DNA of 64,000 nucleotides, taken from contig NZ_CP095412.1 of assembly GCF_023016265.1 (NCBI RefSeq), positions 3,472,001 to 3,536,000 of the forward strand, given 5' to 3'. Both the position numbers and the translations under genes were made by a program. Numbering within the stretch: position 1 is the stretch's first letter; every line of letters starts with the position of its first letter. This stretch comes from Blastococcus sp. PRF04-17 (GTDB taxonomy: Bacteria; Actinomycetota; Actinomycetes; Mycobacteriales; Geodermatophilaceae). Shown one piece after another: positions 56,968-64,000 of the stretch. A model generated the notes under the pieces. That model searched no databases and was not told where the DNA came from. It saw nothing but the letters and a program-made list of their open reading frames with translations.

Positions 56968-57999
56968 ATGCCCATCGCGACCCCCGAGGTCTACGCCGAC
57001 ATGATCAGCCGGGCCAAGGAGGGCGGGTTCGCCTATCCGGCGATCAACTGCACGTCCTCCGAGACCATCAACGCGGCGCTGCGCGGGTTCGCCGACGCCG
57101 GGAGCGACGGCATCATCCAGTTCTCCACCGGCGGCGCGGAGTTCGGCTCCGGCACCCGGGTGAAGGACATGGTGACCGGCGCGGTGGCGCTGGCCGAGTT
57201 CGCGCACGTCGTCGCCGAGAAGTACCCGGTGAACATCGCTTTGCACACCGACCACTGCCCCAAGGACAAGCTGGACGGTTACGTGCGGCCCCTGGTCGCC
57301 CTGTCGCAGGACCGGGTGAACGCCGGCCAGGCGCCGCTGTTCCAGTCGCACATGTGGGACGGTTCGGCGATCGACCTCGACGAGAACCTGCAGATCGCCG
57401 AGGAGCTCCTCGACAAGACCGCGGCGGCCAAGATCGTCCTGGAGGTCGAGATCGGCGTGGTGGGCGGCGAGGAGGACGGCGTCGCGCACGACATCAACGA
57501 GAAGCTCTACACCGCCGAGGGCGACTTCGTGGCCACCGCGCGCAAGCTGGGCCTGGGCGAGCGCGGCATCTACCTGCTGGCCGCCACCTTCGGCAACGTC
57601 CACGGCGTCTACAAGCCGGGCAACGTGAAGCTGCGGCCGGAGATCCTCAAGCGGGGCCAGGACGTCGTCGCGAAGGAGTTCGGCAGCGCCGACGACAAGC
57701 CGTTCAACCTGGTCTTCCACGGCGGCTCGGGCTCGGCGCAGTCGGAGATCCGCGAGGCGCTGTCCTACGGCGTGGTGAAGATGAACGTCGACACCGACAC
57801 CCAGTACGCCTTCACCCGTCCGGTGGTCGGCCACATGTTCACCAACTACGACGGCGTCCTGAAGGTCGACGGCGAGGTCGGCAACAAGAAGGCCTACGAC
57901 CCGCGCAGCTACCTCAAGGCCGCCGAGACCGGCATGGCCGCCCGCGTCGTCGAGGCGTGCGAGGACCTGCTGTCGGCCGGCCAGTCGCAGGGCGCCTGA
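56968..57999 (+). CDS. fba: Class II fructose-bisphosphate aldolase
   Basis: The 343-residue product splits fructose-1,6-bisphosphate into DHAP and glyceraldehyde-3-phosphate. It has catalytic Asp95 and zinc His96 (ALHTDHCPKD), EVEIGVVGGEEDG, zinc His in ATFGNVHGVYKPG and VFHGGSGS, and the NVDTDTQYAF substrate loop. ATG at 56968 has AGGAG nine bases upstream; GTG at 56959 is less likely. It is followed by DUF3151 with a TGATG overlap, a pairing also seen in other actinobacteria. Confidence 0.97.
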   Translation: MPIATPEVYADMISRAKEGGFAYPAINCTSSETINAALRGFADAGSDGIIQFSTGGAEFGSGTRVKDMVTGAVALAEFAHVVAEKYPVNIALHTDHCPKDKLDGYVRPLVALSQDRVNAGQAPLFQSHMWDGSAIDLDENLQIAEELLDKTAAAKIVLEVEIGVVGGEEDGVAHDINEKLYTAEGDFVATARKLGLGERGIYLLAATFGNVHGVYKPGNVKLRPEILKRGQDVVAKEFGSADDKPFNLVFHGGSGSAQSEIREALSYGVVKMNVDTDTQYAFTRPVVGHMFTNYDGVLKVDGEVGNKKAYDPRSYLKAAETGMAARVVEACEDLLSAGQSQGA

Positions 58000-58421
58000 T
58001 GACCCACTCGCACCAGAACCTGCTCGGCGAGCCGCCCGCCACCCTCTTGCCGCCCACACCGGAGGCCGACCGCGAGCTGGCCGAGGGCACGCCCGCCGCG
58101 GAGGTCGCCTCCCGCCACCCCACCGTCAGCGCGGCCTGGGCCGCGCTCGCCGAGGAGGCGCTGGGTCGGCCCGAGCGGCAGCTCCGCGACACCGTCGAGG
58201 GCTACGCCTACGCGCGCACCGGCTACCACCGCGGGCTGGACGCGCTGCGCCGCAACGGCTGGAAGGGCTTCGGTCCCGTGCCGTGGGCCCACGAGCCCAA
58301 CCGCGGCTTCCTGCGCTGCGTCACCGAACTGGCGAAGGCCGCCGAGGCCATCGGCGAGTACGAGGAGCACGAGCGCTGCGTCCAGTTGCTGCGCGACTGC
58401 GACCCGAGCCTCGCGCCATGA
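57999..58421 (+). CDS. DUF3151 protein
   Basis: The 140-residue product has NLLGEPPATLLPPTPEADRELAEG, HPTVSAAWAALAEEAL, AYARTGYHRGLDALRRNGWKGFGPVPWAHEPNRGFLRCVTELAKAAEAIGE and ECVQLLRDCDPSLAP-like end (HERCVQLLRDCDPSLAP). That is the DUF3151 family, small and helical, next to fba. It may be a metabolic accessory factor; nothing is proven to my knowledge. Its ATG overlaps the fba stop by one base. Repeat R1 copy 2 begins 5 bases after its stop. Confidence 0.88.
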   Translation: MTHSHQNLLGEPPATLLPPTPEADRELAEGTPAAEVASRHPTVSAAWAALAEEALGRPERQLRDTVEGYAYARTGYHRGLDALRRNGWKGFGPVPWAHEPNRGFLRCVTELAKAAEAIGEYEEHERCVQLLRDCDPSLAP

Positions 58422-58426
58422 CATCA

Positions 58427-58520
58427 CATCGTCGCCCTACCGGGCCAAACCGCGGCCAGGTGCCGTCCCGGCCGAGCTGAGCCCACTCGTCGGAGCCTCG
58501 GGGACCCTCCGGGCCCCGCT
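58427..58520 (+). repeat. Dispersed repeat family R1, copy 2 (fullest copy)
   Basis: It begins CATCGTCGCCCTACCGGGCC, has CCAGGTGCCGTCCCGGCCGA in the middle, and ends near GACCCTCCGGGCCCC. Complementary G- and C-rich segments (CGGGG...CCCCG; CCGGG...CCCGG) allow stem-loops. It directly follows the DUF3151 stop in the same orientation. Confidence 0.8.
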
Positions 58521-58635
58521 CGCCATCGACACCGCACGGGCCGTCTCCTGCCTGCAGGTTTGCGACCGCTCCCCAGTGATCATGAAGAAGGGGCATGCGC
58601 CATGGTGGCGTCACGGGGGAGACAGGAGGCAGGTC

Positions 58636-58779
58636 ATGGCCACGCTTCTGTGGATCCTCGCGGTCGTCCTGGTGGTCGCCGGCATCTTCGCGATCATCCG
58701 GGGCCAGCTCCTCTGGGGCATCGTGCTCATCATCGTCGGGCTGCTCGTCGGCCCTGGCGGGGTGAGCGTCTTCGCCTGA
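58636..58779 (+). CDS. GPGG-motif small membrane protein (47 aa)
   Basis: The product starts MATLLWILAVVLVVAGIFAI, has two short hydrophobic helices joined by IRGQLLWGIVLIIVGLLV, and ends GPGGVSVFA. This matches a small actinobacterial membrane protein family named for that GPGG motif. ATG at 58636 has AGGAGG and AGG just upstream. The frame is open to 58576, but the added residues look non-coding. Function unknown. Confidence 0.8.
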   Translation: MATLLWILAVVLVVAGIFAIIRGQLLWGIVLIIVGLLVGPGGVSVFA

Positions 58780-58786
58780 CCGGCGC

Positions 58787-59596
58787 TCAGCGGCCGCCCT
58801 GGTCCGGATGCACTCCCGCCAGGGCGTCGCTGAGCGCGCCGAACTCCTCGCCCCCGGCCATCAACCGGGTCAGGTCCGAGGCGTCGACGTCCTCGCGGCC
58901 GAGCCTGCCCGCCACCCGGCCGTGCGCGAGCAGCAGGAACCGGTCGCCGACCAGGTGGGCGTACCGCGGGTTGTTGGTCACCAGCAGCACGGCCAGCCCC
59001 TGACCGCGGGCCGCGACGATCGCCTGCAGGAGCAGTGTCTGCTGGGCGACGGTGAGCGGCGCCGTCGGCTCGTCCACGATCAGGGCACGGGCCCCGAAGT
59101 GCATCGCGCGTGCCACGGCAAGGCTCTGCCGGGCACCGGCCTCGAGCGTGCTGGCCGGCTGGTCGGGGTCCAGGCCGGTCACACCGACCCGGGCCATCGC
59201 CTCGATCGTCACCTCCCGCGCGCGCTCGACGTCGAGGCGGCGCAACGGCCATCGGCCCCGGGTCGGCTCGGCGCCGAGGAAGAAATTGCGCCAGATCGAC
59301 AGCAGCGGGGCCACCGCGAGGTCCTGCCAGACGGTGGCGATGCCGACCGCCCGCGCCTGCTTCGGCGACCGGAAGTGCACCGGTTCGCCGGCGAGCAGCA
59401 GCTGCCCCTCGTCGTGCCGCCGCAGCCCCGAGAGCACCGACACCAGCGTCGACTTGCCCGAGCCGTTCTCCCCCAGCACGCAGGTGATCTGGCCGGCCGA
59501 CAGGGCGGCGTTCACCCGGCACAGCGCCGTCACGCTGCCGAAGCGGACGGTGAGCCCGCGCAGCTCGAGGACGGGCAGCAGGACGCTGGAGCTCAC
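58787..59596 (-). CDS. Sugar-type ABC transporter ATP-binding protein (single domain)
   Basis: The 269-residue product has Walker A VLGENGSGKSTLVSVLSGL, the Q loop region GIATVWQDLAVAPLLSIWRNFFLG, Walker B ALIVDEPTAPLTV, and switch-region NNPRYAHLVGDRFLLLAHGR. It resembles the FrcA/RbsA carbohydrate importers, with one nucleotide-binding domain. The signature normally LSGGQ reads LEAGARQSLAVARA, and the switch His is replaced (VTNNPRY). GTG overlaps the permease stop (GTGA). Confidence 0.87.
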   Translation of the reverse strand: MSSSVLLPVLELRGLTVRFGSVTALCRVNAALSAGQITCVLGENGSGKSTLVSVLSGLRRHDEGQLLLAGEPVHFRSPKQARAVGIATVWQDLAVAPLLSIWRNFFLGAEPTRGRWPLRRLDVERAREVTIEAMARVGVTGLDPDQPASTLEAGARQSLAVARAMHFGARALIVDEPTAPLTVAQQTLLLQAIVAARGQGLAVLLVTNNPRYAHLVGDRFLLLAHGRVAGRLGREDVDASDLTRLMAGGEEFGALSDALAGVHPDQGGR

Positions 59597-60654
59597 GACC
59601 GCGGCACCGCCTTCAACCGGCGGCGGACCACGCCGTTGGCCAGCAGGGCGACCAGCAGCAGGACGCCGAGCAGCGCCTGGAACCAGGGGGCGTCCCAGCC
59701 GGCCAGGGTGATCCCCTGCCGGGCGACCGCGTAGAGCAGCGCGCCGACCGCCGCCCCGACCGCCGACCCGTACCCGCCGGTCAGCAGGCAGCCGCCGATG
59801 ACCGCGACGACGATGAACTCGACGCCGGTGGTCAGGCCGGCCACGCCGACCTGGACGCTCTGCAGGCGGATGAGCGCGAGGGTGCCGAGCAACCACCCCG
59901 CGGTGGCGCTGAGGCAGAACAGCACCAGCGTCGTGTTCCGCACCGGGACGCCGAGCTGGCGGGCGGCGCGCCGGGCGCCGCCGCTGGCGAAGATCGCGTT
60001 GCCGAAGCGGGTGCGCCACAGCGCCCAGCTCGCGACCGCGGTCGCCGCCAGCCACCAGAGCAGCGACACCCGGAACCGGCCGTCTCCCAGCTGCAGGGTG
60101 GCGCCGAACACCGCCGAGGCCGACTCCCAGCCCGGCGCACCGTCGAGATCGGCGATCCGGGCCGAGCCGGCCACGCCCTGGACGGCGGCCTGCGAGGTGC
60201 CCTGCAGGACCAGGAACGTGGCCAGCGTGACCAGGAAACTGGGCAGCCCGGTGCTGACCACCAGGAGGCCGTTGACCAGGCCCACGAACAGCGCGACCCC
60301 CAGGGACGCGGCCAGGGCCGGCCAGGCGCCCCAGCCGGCGTGCCCGATGAGCAGCGCGGTCACCAGCGAGCTGGCCACCCCGAGCACGCCGATGGACAGG
60401 TCGAACTGGCCGGCGATGAGCAGCAGGGAGACGGCGACCGCGCCGATCCCGAGCACCGCGGCGACATCGAGGACCCCGGCCAGCCCGCCGGAGGTGAGCA
60501 GTGCCGGCGCCCGGACGCCGAAGAAGGCCACGACCACGACGAGACCGATCACCGCCGGCAGGCTGGGACGTGCCAGCGCCCGCAGCAGGGGTCCCCGCCC
60601 GCGCGTCAGCTCGACCGGCGCGGCGCCCAGCCGGGGCAGACGGTCGGTGCTCAC
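59593..60654 (-). CDS. Sugar-type ABC transporter permease (RbsC family)
   Basis: The 353-residue product has eight to ten membrane helices. The RbsC-like motif GIGAVAVSLLLIAGQFDLSIGVLGVASSLV and the EAA-like RFGNAIFASGGARRAARQLGVPVRNTTLVLFCLSATAGWLLG identify the BPD_transp_2 family. GGCLLTGGYGSAVGAAVGALLYA is the conserved late helix. It would import ribose, fructose or a related sugar. No periplasmic/lipoprotein sugar-binding protein is encoded on either side within this window. Confidence 0.9.
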   Translation of the reverse strand: MSTDRLPRLGAAPVELTRGRGPLLRALARPSLPAVIGLVVVVAFFGVRAPALLTSGGLAGVLDVAAVLGIGAVAVSLLLIAGQFDLSIGVLGVASSLVTALLIGHAGWGAWPALAASLGVALFVGLVNGLLVVSTGLPSFLVTLATFLVLQGTSQAAVQGVAGSARIADLDGAPGWESASAVFGATLQLGDGRFRVSLLWWLAATAVASWALWRTRFGNAIFASGGARRAARQLGVPVRNTTLVLFCLSATAGWLLGTLALIRLQSVQVGVAGLTTGVEFIVVAVIGGCLLTGGYGSAVGAAVGALLYAVARQGITLAGWDAPWFQALLGVLLLVALLANGVVRRRLKAVPRS

Positions 60655-60799
60655 CGGCGCGTCCCTGCGGGCAGCCGCGGTCCGGTCGTGGCGCGGGGCG
60701 ACGGCAGCGTGACCTCCTCGACGGACGGGTGCGCCCAGTGTCCACGACCGGACTGTGCAGAGTGCAGCGACCGGACGCGCCCAGGTCAGGCCGGACGCG

Positions 60800-62769
<1,970 letters not shown>

Positions 62770-62805
62770 GTCAGGTGCGCCGTCCGTGGCGCGGGGCCGG
62801 AGGCT

Positions 62806-62875
62806 CCCGCCGCGGACGCGCCGACACGCTCAGCTCAGCGGGGGGACGGCACCTGGCCGCGGTGCTGCCCGGAGG
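62806..62875 (-). repeat. Dispersed repeat family R1, copy 3 (overlaps GDPD 3' end)
   Basis: On the minus strand it reads CACCGCGGCCAGGTGCCGTC, then GCTGAGCTGAGCG, and ends GGGAGCCTCCGGCCCC. It encodes the last residues (HRGQVPSPR) and stop of the GDPD gene, and has the same orientation as that gene. Confidence 0.7.
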
Positions 62876-63887
62876 GCAGCAATGCGCACAGCTCCCGGAT
62901 GGCCGCGGCGGCGAGGTCGGGGGAGTCGGTGATGAGCCCGTCCACGCCCAGGCCGAGCAGCTGGCGGGCCTCGCCGAGGGCGTCCCCCATGGCACCGGGC
63001 GCCTCGCCGCGGCGCAGGTGCTCGGGCAGGAACGCGTTCTCGGCCCGCAGCGTCCAGCAGAAGACCGACAGCGCCGCGCGGTGGGCCTCCTGGACCAGCG
63101 CGGAGGCGCCGCTCACCGGGCGGCCGTCGGCCTCCAGCAGCACCCGGTGCCAGCTGGGGCCGACCGCCTGGGCGTAGGTCGATATCTCGCGCAGACCGGC
63201 CGGCGTGACCATGCCGTCGCCGGACTGCCCCTCCGGGACCAGCTGCACCATCTGCGGGTCCTCCCCCAGCCGGGCGCGCAGGTCGCGCAGCACCGTCGGG
63301 TCGAAGGACTGCAGCAGCACGGTGCCGTCGTCGGCACCGAGGCGGCGCAGCTCCTCGCTCACGAGCTCGGCCATGGGGAGCCCGTGCGCAGTGCACCACC
63401 CGGGGTCCTTGAGCTCGGCGAGCACCCGGATCTGCCGCTCGGCGGTCGATCGGGTGCGCGCGAGCTCGATGACCTCGGCGAGGGTGAGGATGCCGAAGTG
63501 GCCGTCGTAGGCCGTGTTGAGGGGCCGCAGCTCGGGCATGCGCTCGACGGCGCGGAGCGTCTGCAGCTCGGGATAGGTGAAGTCCTCGGCGAACCACCCG
63601 GTGCAGACCTCGTCGTCGACCGCCCGGGTGGTGCGGCGCTCGGCGAACTCGGGCCGCGAGGCGACGTCCGTGGTGAGCGAGAGCTCGCTCTCGTGGCGGA
63701 CGACGAGGACGCCGTCACGGCTGATGACGACGTCCGGCTCGATCAGCTCGGCGCCGAGGTCGATCGCCAGTTCGTAGCTGGCGGTCGTGTGCTCGGGTCG
63801 GTAGGCCGGAGCGCCGCGGTGGCCGATGACGACGGGCAGGGGAGTGCCGGTCGCCGGCCGTCGGGCCGGCGACTGTGTCGCGTGCAT
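62835..63887 (-). CDS. Glycerophosphodiester phosphodiesterase family protein
   Basis: The 350-residue product has the GDPD core: VVIGHRGAPAYRPEHTTASYELAIDLGAELIEPDVVISRDGVLVVRHE (catalytic His/Arg/Glu/Asp), TLAEVIELAR, VLAELKDPGW, LLQSFDP and VFCWTLRAENAFLP, ending with LLGLGVDGLITDSPDLA. It hydrolyses glycerophosphodiesters to glycerol-3-phosphate and an alcohol. There is no clear signal peptide from ATG 63887; an upstream in-frame start (63965) adds nothing signal-like. The C-terminal residues GQHRGQVPSPR come from repeat R1. Confidence 0.9.
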   Translation of the reverse strand: MHATQSPARRPATGTPLPVVIGHRGAPAYRPEHTTASYELAIDLGAELIEPDVVISRDGVLVVRHESELSLTTDVASRPEFAERRTTRAVDDEVCTGWFAEDFTYPELQTLRAVERMPELRPLNTAYDGHFGILTLAEVIELARTRSTAERQIRVLAELKDPGWCTAHGLPMAELVSEELRRLGADDGTVLLQSFDPTVLRDLRARLGEDPQMVQLVPEGQSGDGMVTPAGLREISTYAQAVGPSWHRVLLEADGRPVSGASALVQEAHRAALSVFCWTLRAENAFLPEHLRRGEAPGAMGDALGEARQLLGLGVDGLITDSPDLAAAAIRELCALLPSGQHRGQVPSPR

Positions 63888-63984
63888 GTCACCCACAACA
63901 CCTGAATCGGGTGTCCGCAGGGCGAACTGAAGAGAACGTGTCGCCCACAATTCGGAAGACACCACTCTGACCAGCCCGGCACCA

Positions 63985-64000
63985 TGCGTCCCGTGACCGA
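63985..64000 (+). other. Possible start of a further gene, cut by the window end
   Basis: ATG at 63985 (ATGCGTCCCGTGACC) is open to the last base, but only five codons are visible. It is divergent from the GDPD gene. No product can be inferred. Confidence 0.2.

Noticed and set aside
58321-58614. A 97-codon minus-strand frame encoding GRDGTWPRFGPVGRRCD.
   Set aside because: It is the translation of repeat R1 in one frame; the same peptide pattern recurs at copy 1, so it reflects the repeat rather than a gene.

Overview
The window is one contiguous stretch of a very GC-rich actinobacterial chromosome, most likely from the Geodermatophilaceae (Blastococcus, Geodermatophilus or Modestobacter relatives). 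The evidence is the strong G/C bias at third codon positions, the many GTG starts, the dense GTGA/ATGA stop-start overlaps, HspR/HAIR heat-shock control, F420-type enzymes, DUF3140 and DUF3151 proteins, and dispersed palindromic repeats. Many genes (dcd, an etfD-like gene, dnaK-grpE-dnaJ-hspR, purA, fba, pyrE, clpB) are ones that, as I recall, also lie in one broad region of the Mycobacterium tuberculosis chromosome. This looks like a core actinobacterial block with accessory genes between. I see no prophage, insertion sequence, integrase or CRISPR array.

Layout. 1-4.2 kb: tail of a GAF-GGDEF protein, a tyrosine phosphatase, a protein usually labelled 3-methyladenine glycosylase, and a degenerate SDR. 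4.2-8.9 kb: small acidic proteins, fadE5 with its operator, a LapA-like membrane protein and a TetR regulator. 9.0-17.4 kb: an LLM oxidoreductase divergent from a tight five-gene operon (TIGR03084, AtuA, acyl-CoA carboxylase beta and alpha, acyl-CoA dehydrogenase), probably for terpenoid or branched acyl-CoA breakdown. 17.5-23.8 kb: ribokinase, DUF3140, a methyltransferase with a type III polyketide synthase, and a DevR/DevS-like two-component pair with a USP protein. 24-28.3 kb: GGDEF-EAL protein, rhodanese, tRNA-Gly(CCC), and an Aer-like sensor split into PAS and MCP proteins. 28.4-36.8 kb: secreted S8 protease, dcd, an MFS carrier, an EtfD-like oxidoreductase and an AbiEi-nuclease protein. 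37-50.3 kb: HspR-controlled dnaK operon, OsmC with its redox MarR regulator, a lipoprotein/MacAB-like export operon, and clpB. 50.5-64 kb: membrane proteins, a molybdopterin oxidoreductase with a fasciclin lipoprotein, pyrE, a GlcD-type oxidase, a pentapeptide protein, fba, an ABC sugar-type transporter, purA and a GDPD.

Three themes stand out. (1) fadE5 and the etfD-like gene share a near-identical operator-like motif, which would tie acyl-CoA dehydrogenation to reoxidation of electron-transfer flavoprotein. (2) Three families of dispersed structured repeats occur: one always just after, or overlapping, gene 3' ends in the same orientation; one built as palindrome-hairpin-palindrome; and one of palindromes with an AACCGCGGTT core, a copy of which lies inside the AtuA coding frame. 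(3) About a dozen otherwise conserved genes carry a frameshift, and in every case I worked out it equals one missing base, mostly in or next to a short G or C run. I read these as probable sequencing deletions and annotate the genes at full length.
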